This document shows, piece after piece, positions 52,014 to 61,027 of a DNA stretch of 64,000 nt. Position numbers and translations under genes: made by a program. Location: positions 248,001 to 312,000 of the forward strand of contig NZ_JAKJPO010000001.1 of the NCBI RefSeq assembly GCF_021725675.1, read 5' to 3'. The notes beneath the pieces were generated by a model that was not told the DNA's origin, did no database searches, and saw nothing but the letters and a program-made list of their open reading frames with translations. Source of the stretch: Marilutibacter chinensis. Lineage in GTDB: Bacteria; Pseudomonadota; Gammaproteobacteria; Xanthomonadales; Xanthomonadaceae. Position 1 is the first letter of the stretch. Each line of letters starts with the position of its first letter.

Positions 52014-52493
52014 ATGTTGAAGGACGCCGCCACGCATTACGCCATCCTGACCGCAATGCTCGCGCCTGCGTTCTTCCTGACCGCGACCGCTTCGCTGCTG
52101 ATGTCGGCGAACAACCGCCTGGCCCGGGTGATCGACCGCGCCCGCCAGTTGCTGGTCGAGCTGGAGACGGTGAGCAACGACGACGAGCGCGCGCGGATCG
52201 AGCAGCTGATCCTGATGCAGCGGCGACGCAGCCGGATCACCCTGCACGGCAGCCAGCTGCTGTATCTGGCGATCAGCTGCTTCGTCGGGACCAGCCTGAC
52301 CGTCGCCGCCGACGCGTTCCTCGGTTATCGCTTCGTGTCGGCACCGACGATCCTCGCCGCGCTCGGGGTGACGATGATGCTCGCCGCGAGCATTCTGCTC
52401 GCTTATGAGTCGTCGCTGGCGGTGCGCGTCGTCAACGACGAGATGGATCACGGCCACAAGCGCGCCAACGAACGACGCCTGGCCGGCCGCTGA
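52014..52493 (+). CDS. DUF2721 membrane protein
   Basis: A 159-residue inner-membrane protein of the DUF2721 family: TM1 ([20 protein letters not shown]), a family-typical segment ([16 protein letters not shown]), a charged loop ([20 protein letters not shown]), TM2 ([20 protein letters not shown]) and TM3 ([20 protein letters not shown]). Function unknown. The ATG at 52014 follows a weak GCGGAT-type site; upstream frame is shadow of orn. Its gene converges with the LpxR-like gene, 28 bp apart. Confidence 0.85.
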   Translation: MLKDAATHYAILTAMLAPAFFLTATASLLMSANNRLARVIDRARQLLVELETVSNDDERARIEQLILMQRRRSRITLHGSQLLYLAISCFVGTSLTVAADAFLGYRFVSAPTILAALGVTMMLAASILLAYESSLAVRVVNDEMDHGHKRANERRLAGR

Positions 52494-52521
52494 GCGAACC
52501 GGCCTCTCGTCCTCCGCGCGC

Positions 52522-53586
52522 TCAGAACGCACGACTGACGGTGAAGCTGCCGAACACCGGCGTCTCGGCCTGCTCCTCGAATTCGCGGGTGCTGTGGTAG
52601 CGCGCCAGCGCGAACTTCCAGCGGTGGTACATCAGCGCGACGCCGTAGCCGGCATAGGCGACCAGCGGACGCCGGTCGACGCGGTGGCTGTCGCGGAACA
52701 GGTTGCCGTCGAGGGTGATGTCGTGCAGCACCCAACGCGCATCCATGCTCAGGAAGAGGTGAAAACCGCCGGGATACTGGCTCTGCGGCTCGCGCGTCGG
52801 CGCGGTGTTCTCGCCTGCCGGTCGCAGCGGCGTGCTGCCGAAGTCGTCGGGCAGATTGCGGCCGAAGCGGAACTCGCCGCCGACGTTCGCGTAGGTCGCC
52901 AGGTTGCCGAGGCTGCCGCCGTAATGGCCGATCGCGTCCCAGCTCCAGCCCGGATCGCCGTCGTGATTGGCGGAGACGCGGTGCATCCGCTCGTGGATCA
53001 GCCGCACCACCGGCTCGTTCTCCAACTGGTTGTCCCAGCCCCTGAACTTTTCGCTGCCGGTGATGCCGTGGACCGCATCCTGCACCTGCTCGCCGAGCGC
53101 GGCCGGACCGACGATGCCGGCCTGCAGCTGGGTCGTGCGCAGCCGGTCGCCCTCGCGGGCGTTGTAGCCGAGCCCGACCAGCAACGCCGCGGCGTATGGG
53201 CGGTCGTCCTCGATCAGCTCGCTGCGGCTGAAGTCGGTCGGGGTGAAGATGCCCTGGGCGAAGGTCGCGATCATGTTCTGCTGCTCGAAGCGCGCCGGCT
53301 GCAGCGCCTCGAGGTGGCGGTTGACCCAATGCGCGAGCGGCGGCAGGCAGGGATCGCCGGTGTAGTCGCGCAGGTTCGGCGAGACCAGGGTCAACTGCAC
53401 GCCGTTGCTGTAGCCCTGGTCCTGGCCGCCGAACAGGTCGTTGTCGACGCGGAAGTTCACGATCGGCGGCAGACGCGTGCTTCCGTGCCTGCAGCCCTCG
53501 CGCCCCTGCGCAGCGGCATCGCCGGCTGCAACGAGCATCGAGATCGAGGCGATGGCCAACAGCCACAGCGGATGGAGTCGGATCAT
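52522..53586 (-). CDS. lpxR: LpxR-family outer-membrane lipid A deacylase
   Basis: A 354-residue outer-membrane protein of the DUF2219/LpxR family that removes the 3'-acyloxyacyl chain from lipid A. Signal peptide: LWLLAIASISMLVAAGDAAA. Hallmarks are NFRVDNDLFGGQDQGYSNGV near the N-terminus, DDRPYAAALLVGLGY, and a C-terminal beta-strand ending in Phe (VFGSFTVSRAF) for barrel insertion. Active-site Asn/Asp residues fall in the first block. Divergence from tadA strand-wise is absent; it is downstream of tadA on the same strand by 79 bp. Exact activity is inferred from family. Confidence 0.85.
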   Translation of the reverse strand: MIRLHPLWLLAIASISMLVAAGDAAAQGREGCRHGSTRLPPIVNFRVDNDLFGGQDQGYSNGVQLTLVSPNLRDYTGDPCLPPLAHWVNRHLEALQPARFEQQNMIATFAQGIFTPTDFSRSELIEDDRPYAAALLVGLGYNAREGDRLRTTQLQAGIVGPAALGEQVQDAVHGITGSEKFRGWDNQLENEPVVRLIHERMHRVSANHDGDPGWSWDAIGHYGGSLGNLATYANVGGEFRFGRNLPDDFGSTPLRPAGENTAPTREPQSQYPGGFHLFLSMDARWVLHDITLDGNLFRDSHRVDRRPLVAYAGYGVALMYHRWKFALARYHSTREFEEQAETPVFGSFTVSRAF

Positions 53587-53665
53587 TGGCGGGAGATGGG
53601 GGTTGGAAGCGGTGGTGAAAGGTGGCCGCGCGGCGTCGGAGCGGCATGCGGGTGCAGGATGGAAC

Positions 53666-55192
<1,527 letters not shown>

Positions 55193-55395
55193 TCATCAAC
55201 AGGCCACCCAAACCCGCGTGGTTAAAGGGATTGGCTGTGATCGACATGAGGCCTTACCGTCGCTTTTACCGTCCTCCGACAAGAGCTTTGTCTGGCGCGG
55301 AAGATGGAGGGATTTGAGGGGCGACGACTCTGGCAACACCATCGTCAATCGCCTCTAGGATAGCGCAGGCAAGCGCAGCGGTCTTCCTGCACTCG

Positions 55396-55638
55396 TCACT
55401 TCGTCGCAGGCTTCGGAGCAGCGTACCCTCCCCTCTTGAAACCGCGATCCCCGGCCATGAACGCCTCCAGCATGTGCGGGATCAGCGTCGTCGCATCGAC
55501 TGCCTCGCCGTAGGCCTGCGCGTGCAGCGCGGCGTAGCGGTCGAGGTCGACCTTGAGGCTGGCCGGGCATGCGAAGGTCAGCTTGACGCTCTCGGTCTTG
55601 GGCAGCGGCCCCAGCCGCAGCTTCTTGGTCGTACTCAT
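55396..55638 (-). CDS. DUF2274 protein at the end of the trb operon
   Basis: An 80-residue basic protein (MSTTKKLRLGPLPKTESVKL, ...KVDLDRYAALHAQAYGEAV) of the DUF2274 family, regularly found after trbI in Tn4371-like ICEs. The sequence resembles a ribbon-helix-helix-like small DNA-binding protein (LTFACPASLKVDLDRYAALH), perhaps a regulator, but function is unproven. The start overlaps the trbI stop by 4 bp. Confidence 0.85.
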   Translation of the reverse strand: MSTTKKLRLGPLPKTESVKLTFACPASLKVDLDRYAALHAQAYGEAVDATTLIPHMLEAFMAGDRGFKRGGYAAPKPATK

Positions 55639-56918
55639 CGTGAAGTCCCCCGGTTGAAGAACAGCGGCTGGTACGGCCGCAGCACCAGGTCGCGGTTGAC
55701 GATGATGCGCACCGGCAGGCCCGGTCGCTCGGTCAGCGTGGGCTGGATGTTGAGGTTGCGCCGCGTCATCTCTTGCCCGACCTGGTTCACGCTGTCCTGC
55801 AGGCTGTCGCGCCCGGCGATGATGACGCGATCGTCGTCCTGTCGGTTCTCCGGTGCCGCCAGTTCGGCACCGACGCCCAGCAGCGTCGTCAGCACCGCGC
55901 CGGCGAAGATGCGATCCCAATGCCAATTGACGCCATCCTCCAGACCGGCGTAGCCGGCCGGGTCGGTGCCGGCTAGGTTGTCGAGCGTCAGCGAGGATGT
56001 GTCGGGCAAGACGATCCGATTCCAGACGACTTGAACGCGACTCTGCCCGTAGCTGACCTGGCTGTTATAGCGGCCGAGGATGCGCGAACCCTGCGGGATC
56101 AGCAGATAGCGGCCGGTTGCGGTGTCGTACACCGGCTCCGTCACCGTGCCAATCACGTCGCCCGGCAGATCGGACTTGATGCCCGTCACCAGCGCTGCCG
56201 CGATCACCGTCCCGGCCATCACCTGATACGGCGACGTCGGCATTTGCAGGTTACCGGAACTACGGGTTTCCGTGATTCCGGCTTTCTGGAACGCCTCTTT
56301 CTGGTCTTGCCGGTTCTGCACGGCGGTCGGGTCGGCGGGCTGCGCCGCCGTCGAGGCCGGCCCGGCGGCCTGTAGGTCGAAGCCCGCGAGGCCAGATGCC
56401 GAGGCGGCGGCGGCAACCTGCGCGGGCGTGGCGGCGGCGCGCGGGTTGCCCGAGCGGAAGAACACCGACGAACCCGCCGCCGCTTCAGCCTCCTTGCGCA
56501 GTGCGTCGCGCTCGGCCGCCGCCGCGTCCTGGCCGGGCGGTGAGTAGCTGGCCACCGCCGGCGGTTGCGACTTCACGATGGCCGGCCCCAGGTCACCCGG
56601 CAGCGGCGGTCCCAGTTCTGGCACCTGTGGCGGTAGCTTCGAGTAGTCGGTCGGAAGGCGGTCCAGCCCTTCCGAGCGCGATACGCGGTCGACGTTGTAA
56701 AGCTCGGCCGGGTCGCTGTCGTTGCGTCGCGGTTTCGGTTGCAACGACCACATGGTGGCGGCCATGACCGTGACGGCCAGGCCGCCGGCGAGAATGGCGA
56801 GCGTGCGCCGATTGAGGCGCGTCACCGAGCGCGGCTGCGCCCGCAGCGCCACGTTCTCCGGTGCGACCTTTGGCGCGGCATCGGGAATGGGCACGTCCGG
56901 GGTTTCGTCCTGGCTCAT
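55635..56918 (-). CDS. trbI: TrbI (VirB10-like) conjugal transfer protein
   Basis: A 427-residue VirB10-family protein that links inner and outer membranes in the mating channel. A cytosolic start, one membrane helix (TLAILAGGLAVTVMAATMWS), a Pro/Ala-rich periplasmic stretch, and the conserved C-terminal domain (YQVMAGTVIAAALVTGIKSD, GDVIGTVTEPVYDTATGRYL, LIPQGSRILGRYNSQVSYGQ). The ATG at 56918 is preferred since the upstream frame is a shadow of trbG. Two bases separate it from trbG. Confidence 0.93.
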   Translation of the reverse strand: MSQDETPDVPIPDAAPKVAPENVALRAQPRSVTRLNRRTLAILAGGLAVTVMAATMWSLQPKPRRNDSDPAELYNVDRVSRSEGLDRLPTDYSKLPPQVPELGPPLPGDLGPAIVKSQPPAVASYSPPGQDAAAAERDALRKEAEAAAGSSVFFRSGNPRAAATPAQVAAAASASGLAGFDLQAAGPASTAAQPADPTAVQNRQDQKEAFQKAGITETRSSGNLQMPTSPYQVMAGTVIAAALVTGIKSDLPGDVIGTVTEPVYDTATGRYLLIPQGSRILGRYNSQVSYGQSRVQVVWNRIVLPDTSSLTLDNLAGTDPAGYAGLEDGVNWHWDRIFAGAVLTTLLGVGAELAAPENRQDDDRVIIAGRDSLQDSVNQVGQEMTRRNLNIQPTLTERPGLPVRIIVNRDLVLRPYQPLFFNRGTSR

Positions 56919-56920
56919 GG

Positions 56921-57910
56921 TCAGTTCCCCCGCGTGCCGTCCGTGCGCTCGATGCGAACCACGTCGCCCTTGTCGCCGCCCAGGCGCAGTTCGGCTGCGC
57001 CGAACAGCCGATCCACGATGTAGTACGGCGAGCGGAAACGGTAGTTCACCAGTTGCCCGTCGCCCTGCGCGCCGATCACGAACAGCGGCGGCAGTTCGCC
57101 TTGGGCGATACCCGGCGGGAACTGGATATAGACCTTCTCGCCATCGTCGAAGGCACGCAGCGGCTTCCACGGCGGATTGCTGCCGCTGACCGCGTAGCGA
57201 AAGCGGATCTTCTCCAGCGACAAGCCGGTATCGACTGGAGCCGCCGCCTGTGCGGCCTGCGCCTGACGCTGCAAGGCCAGCATCCGGTCCTTCGGATAAT
57301 CCCAGGATACCGACGCCATCCACGCCTTGTCGGTCGAGGTCAGCTCGATCAGGTAGGTGCGCCGGCTGGTGGTGATGACCAGGTTCGTCTTGAGGCCCGA
57401 GCGGATGGGTTTCACCAGCACGTTCACACGCAGCTCGTTGCCGGCGCCGCTGGAGGTGTCGCCGACGATCCAGCGCACTGTGTCGCCGGCGGCGACCGTC
57501 ACCAGCTCCTCGCCGGGCTGGAGCGAAATCACGGTGACGCGCCCCGGCGCGGCATAGACCTGATACAGCGCGCCATCGCTGAAGGGCCAGACCTGAATCG
57601 CATTGACGTAGCCCTCGCGCGTGGGGGCGATGCGCGCCTCGGCGTTGGCGCGCGACACGCGCACGGTTTCGTCGGCGGGTTCCGGCGGGGGCTTAGCGTC
57701 GTCTGCCTCCGGCATCGGCTTCAGTTGCGCCGGCATCGGCAACACCTTCGGCACCGCCACCACTTCGACCGGCTTGGGCGGTTCGGGTAGCGGCTGGGCC
57801 TGAACTGGCTCATCGAGCGAAATGCGCGGTGGCGGCTTGCCCTGCGAGGCGCAGCCCGACAGGGCCACGAGCGCCAGCACGAAAGCGTAAAGGCGGAAAG
57901 ACTGGTTCAT
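56921..57910 (-). CDS. trbG: TrbG (VirB9-like) conjugal transfer lipoprotein
   Basis: A 329-residue VirB9-family component of the outer-membrane core complex. Lipobox LSGC at residues 17-20 (FVLALVALSGCASQG), a Pro-rich region, then the VirB9 beta domains (YQVYAAPGRVTVISLQPGEE, TNLVITTSRRTYLIELTS, and FRYAVSGSNPPWKPLRAFDD). The start overlaps the trbF stop by 4 bp. Length is usual for Tn4371-type TrbG. Confidence 0.93.
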   Translation of the reverse strand: MNQSFRLYAFVLALVALSGCASQGKPPPRISLDEPVQAQPLPEPPKPVEVVAVPKVLPMPAQLKPMPEADDAKPPPEPADETVRVSRANAEARIAPTREGYVNAIQVWPFSDGALYQVYAAPGRVTVISLQPGEELVTVAAGDTVRWIVGDTSSGAGNELRVNVLVKPIRSGLKTNLVITTSRRTYLIELTSTDKAWMASVSWDYPKDRMLALQRQAQAAQAAAPVDTGLSLEKIRFRYAVSGSNPPWKPLRAFDDGEKVYIQFPPGIAQGELPPLFVIGAQGDGQLVNYRFRSPYYIVDRLFGAAELRLGGDKGDVVRIERTDGTRGN

Positions 57911-58611
57911 GGCTTGGCTCCTTCGGACGCATCCAGCTCGCGGCTCCAGGACAGGCCGTTGACATAGATGCCGAGCGGGTTCTTGCGCAGCCGTTGCTCG
58001 GTGCGCGGGGTTTGCAGGACGATGGACACCACGGCGTTCCAGCGTTCGGTGCCGGCGGGCGCGCCGTTGACGAATCGCTGTTCCGTCCAGCGCACGTTGA
58101 ACGACGACTCGCTGGCGCGAACGACGCTGGTGATCTGCACCGTCACCGACTGCTTGCCGACGCGCGCGAATGGGTCGTTGGTGCGTGCGTACTCGTTGAG
58201 CACGGTCGCGCCGCGGTCGGTGGTGTACTCGTAGGCGTCGAGCCAGTTCTGCCGCACCACGATGGGGTCGATGGACAGCGAGCGAACCAGCGAGACGAAG
58301 TGCGCCAGGTGGAAAGCGATCTGCGCATCGGCCGGCCGGTACGGCGTGGCGGCTTCGCCGACTGCACGCACCTGGCCGGTCTTGTCCACTTCCACCACGT
58401 AGGGTGTGACGATGGACTGCGCCGAGCGCCAGACCAGGCCGCCGGCCATCAGCAAGGCCAGCACCAGGCAGCCGAAAGCCATCAGCCGCCAGTTCTTCGC
58501 CTGCACGCGGGCCGAGCCGATGCGCTCATCCCACGCTTGCGCGGCGGCTTGATACGGGGTGGCAGGCTGCGGCGTGTCGGCGTAGCGCACCTGCGGTCGC
58601 TTGAATCGCAT
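57907..58611 (-). CDS. trbF: TrbF (VirB8-like) conjugal transfer protein
   Basis: A 234-residue bitopic inner-membrane protein with the VirB8 fold: cytosolic start (RFKRPQVRYADTPQPATPYQ), one membrane helix (LMAFGCLVLALLMAGGLVWR), then a periplasmic NTF2-like domain (FHLAHFVSLVRSLSIDPIVV, FNVRWTEQRFVNGAPAGTER). It nucleates the inner-membrane complex. Its start is 12 bp from the trbL stop. Confidence 0.93.
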   Translation of the reverse strand: MRFKRPQVRYADTPQPATPYQAAAQAWDERIGSARVQAKNWRLMAFGCLVLALLMAGGLVWRSAQSIVTPYVVEVDKTGQVRAVGEAATPYRPADAQIAFHLAHFVSLVRSLSIDPIVVRQNWLDAYEYTTDRGATVLNEYARTNDPFARVGKQSVTVQITSVVRASESSFNVRWTEQRFVNGAPAGTERWNAVVSIVLQTPRTEQRLRKNPLGIYVNGLSWSRELDASEGAKP

Positions 58612-58623
58612 GGCTCGTTCTCC

Positions 58624-59997
58624 TCAAGAATCGGAATCACGCAGGCTCGGGCCGCTGCTCGAACTGCCCGCGTCGCCGCCGCGCAGCGTGTGCGCGGCGG
58701 TGGTCGCTGCGTGGGTGAGCTGCTGGCGACGATGCAGACGCTTGGCCCAGGCGGGCTGCTGTTGCTGCTGCGGGTGGGCGGTATTGGCCATGGCTTCGCC
58801 GCCTTGTGCGGCAGCGCCGCCGCCACCGCTGGACGCCGGCCCCGCGCTGTCCGAGCGGAAGGCTGCCGCTGCGCGTTCCTTAAGCGAGCGCGCCCCGGCG
58901 GCGGCCTTCTGGCCGACCATCTGCGCGCCGCTCTTGGCGACGTTGCCCAGGCCGGCCATTGCACCCTTTGAGCCGCCGCCGGCAGCCGCAGAACCGGCCT
59001 GGAACACCGAGCGCACACTGCCAGCGGTCGAGGCGGCGGCACGTGCGCCGCTGGCGGCCATCTTCGCAGCGGCTGGCGCCATGCGCGCCCCGGCCGCCAC
59101 CGCGCCGCCAACGCCGGTAGCCGCGGCACCGACCGCGACGGCGGTTCCCGCTGCGCCCAGTGCTGCCCCGGCCATCGCACCGGCGCCGAGTTGCGGCCCG
59201 CCGGAAATCAACCCCGTGGCGATGCCCGGCCCGAAGATGCCGAGCGCCAGCAAGGCAAGCGAGGCCAGCATCACGACCAGCGCGTGGTCGATGGAGGGCT
59301 CGTCCGGCGTCACCTGAAACTCGGCAAACAGCCCCGTGCCGATGCCGACGATGACGGCCAGCACCAGCACCTTGACCCCGGACGACACGACGTTGCCGAG
59401 TACCTTTTCGGCGAGGAACGCGGTCTTGTTCCACAGCGCGAACGGCACCAGCACGAAGCCGGCCAGCGTGGTCAGCTTGAACTCGATCAGCGTGATGAAG
59501 AGCTGCACCGCCAGCACGAAGAAACAGACGATGACCACCAGCCAGGCGAGGAACATCACGACGATGGGCGTCATGTTGATGAACACTTCCGGGAAGCCGG
59601 CCATCTCGCTGATCTGGTCGAGGATGGGCATGCCGGCATCGATGCCGGTCTTGGCGAGGCGTCCCGGCTGCAGGAACGTCTCCATGCTCAGCGAGCCGGT
59701 CGCGCTCAGGCCCAGGCCCGCGAACGAGCGGAACACGATGCTGGCCAGCCAGTTGAAGTTGCCGATGATGTAGGCGAAGGCGCCAACGTAGAGCACCTTG
59801 CGGATGAGCTTCGCCATCACGTCATCGCCCTGGCCGGTCGCATGGCCGAGCGCCCAATAGAGACCGGCCAAGGTCATGTCGATCGCCACCAGCGTCGCGG
59901 TCAGGAACGCGACTTCGCCGCGAAGCAGGCCGAAGCCGGAGTCGATGTAGGTGGAGAACGTGTTGAGGAAGCGGTCGATGATGGCGACGTCGTTCAT
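58624..59997 (-). CDS. trbL: TrbL (VirB6-like) polytopic conjugation protein
   Basis: A 457-residue polytopic protein: five or six membrane segments in the first 270 residues (FLTATLVAIDMTLAGLYWAL, LVVIVCFFVLAVQLFITLIE, LVVMLASLALLALGIFGPG), then an Ala/Gly/Ser-rich cytosolic or periplasmic tail (AAGARMAPAAAKMAASGARA) with basic repeats. It forms part of the substrate channel. The low-complexity tail produces long antisense shadow frames. It overlaps the trbK stop region by 4 bp upstream. Confidence 0.9.
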   Translation of the reverse strand: MNDVAIIDRFLNTFSTYIDSGFGLLRGEVAFLTATLVAIDMTLAGLYWALGHATGQGDDVMAKLIRKVLYVGAFAYIIGNFNWLASIVFRSFAGLGLSATGSLSMETFLQPGRLAKTGIDAGMPILDQISEMAGFPEVFINMTPIVVMFLAWLVVIVCFFVLAVQLFITLIEFKLTTLAGFVLVPFALWNKTAFLAEKVLGNVVSSGVKVLVLAVIVGIGTGLFAEFQVTPDEPSIDHALVVMLASLALLALGIFGPGIATGLISGGPQLGAGAMAGAALGAAGTAVAVGAAATGVGGAVAAGARMAPAAAKMAASGARAAASTAGSVRSVFQAGSAAAGGGSKGAMAGLGNVAKSGAQMVGQKAAAGARSLKERAAAAFRSDSAGPASSGGGGAAAQGGEAMANTAHPQQQQQPAWAKRLHRRQQLTHAATTAAHTLRGGDAGSSSSGPSLRDSDS

Positions 59998-60287
59998 GGC
60001 CGGCCCTCCACTGCGGCGATGGGTTCGTCGAAGCTGGCCGGAATCGGCGGCAGGTCGGCGAGCGTCTGGTATTCGTCCGGGCCAACCTGCCCGGAGAGAA
60101 AGCGGCGCAGGTCGGCTTGCGCGACCCGCGCGCAGAACGCGCCGTCATGCTCGCCACGGCGGCATTGCTCCCGCAGCAAGTTCAACAACACCGGGTCGGC
60201 GGCCAGCGCATCGACCGACAGCGCCTGCGACCGGCCGCAGCCGGCCAGCAGGCACGCGAAGGCGAACAGGACAGGCGCGCGTTGCAT
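59994..60287 (-). CDS. trbK: TrbK-like entry-exclusion lipoprotein
   Basis: A 97-residue lipoprotein with lipobox LAGC (VLFAFACLLAGCGRSQA) and two further Cys (EQCRRGEHDGAFC). Position between trbJ and trbL and size match TrbK/entry-exclusion-type proteins of Tn4371-like ICEs, which stop redundant mating into cells already carrying the element. The frame runs on upstream as a trbJ shadow; the ATG at 60287 is the sensible start. Confidence 0.8.
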   Translation of the reverse strand: MQRAPVLFAFACLLAGCGRSQALSVDALAADPVLLNLLREQCRRGEHDGAFCARVAQADLRRFLSGQVGPDEYQTLADLPPIPASFDEPIAAVEGRP

Positions 60288-60298
60288 GGCCGTGCCCG

Positions 60299-61027
60299 TC
60301 AGTTGCCGTAGAAGGTCACGGGCTGCGGCGTGTACGCCGTGCCGGTGCCGAGGAAGCGCCGCGTCACTTCGCGGCCACGTTCGACGGCGGCGGCCTGCCG
60401 TGCCAGTTCCAGCGCCGTCGCACGGCCCTGCGTGAGCTGGAGCTGCTGCGTCTGGATGGATTGCTTCGCCTGCAGGGCCAGAAGCTGGTTGGTCGCCTGC
60501 ATGGCTTGCAACGCGCCGGTCGCGGACTGGCTCTGGCTCACCAGGTCGGCCAGCATGCTCTCGTCGTCGGACAGGTTCTGCGACACCTGCGCCTGCATCT
60601 GCATCGCGGTCTGCAAGCCGTTGAGCGTGTTCTGCCAACGCTGGCGCGCATCCTGGTACATCTGGTCGCCGCTGACGGTGGCGGCGTACTGCTCCGGGTA
60701 CAGACGCGCGAACTCGGTGTTCATGCTCTGCACCTCGAACGCCAGCCCTTGCGCTTGCGCGATCAGCCGTTCGGTGGTGGCGAGCGTGGAGCGAAGCCGG
60801 TTGACCACGTTGAACGGCAGGCTGGCAAGATTGCGCGCCTGGTTCGTCAACATCTGTGCTTCGTTCTGGAGCTGCTGAATCTGGTTGTTGATTTGCTCCA
60901 GCGTGCGAACCGCGGTCAGCGTGTTCTGCACGAGATTGGTCGGATCGACGACGACCCATTGCGCCTGCGCAACGGGCATGACGCCAATTGACGCAGCAAC
61001 GGCGAGGGTGAGAAGGCGAATCTTCAT
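60299..61027 (-). CDS. trbJ: TrbJ (VirB5-like) conjugal transfer protein
   Basis: A 242-residue exported protein: signal peptide (LLTLAVAASIGVMPVAQAQW), then long Gln-rich coiled coils (TLEQINNQIQQLQNEAQMLT, QAQVSQNLSDDESMLADLVS) and the typical C-terminal region (VERGREVTRRFLGTGTAYTP). VirB5-type proteins sit at the pilus tip. Its start overlaps trbE by 4 bp (ATGA). The start is fixed by the signal peptide; the longer open frame upstream is a trbE shadow. Confidence 0.9.
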   Translation of the reverse strand: MKIRLLTLAVAASIGVMPVAQAQWVVVDPTNLVQNTLTAVRTLEQINNQIQQLQNEAQMLTNQARNLASLPFNVVNRLRSTLATTERLIAQAQGLAFEVQSMNTEFARLYPEQYAATVSGDQMYQDARQRWQNTLNGLQTAMQMQAQVSQNLSDDESMLADLVSQSQSATGALQAMQATNQLLALQAKQSIQTQQLQLTQGRATALELARQAAAVERGREVTRRFLGTGTAYTPQPVTFYGN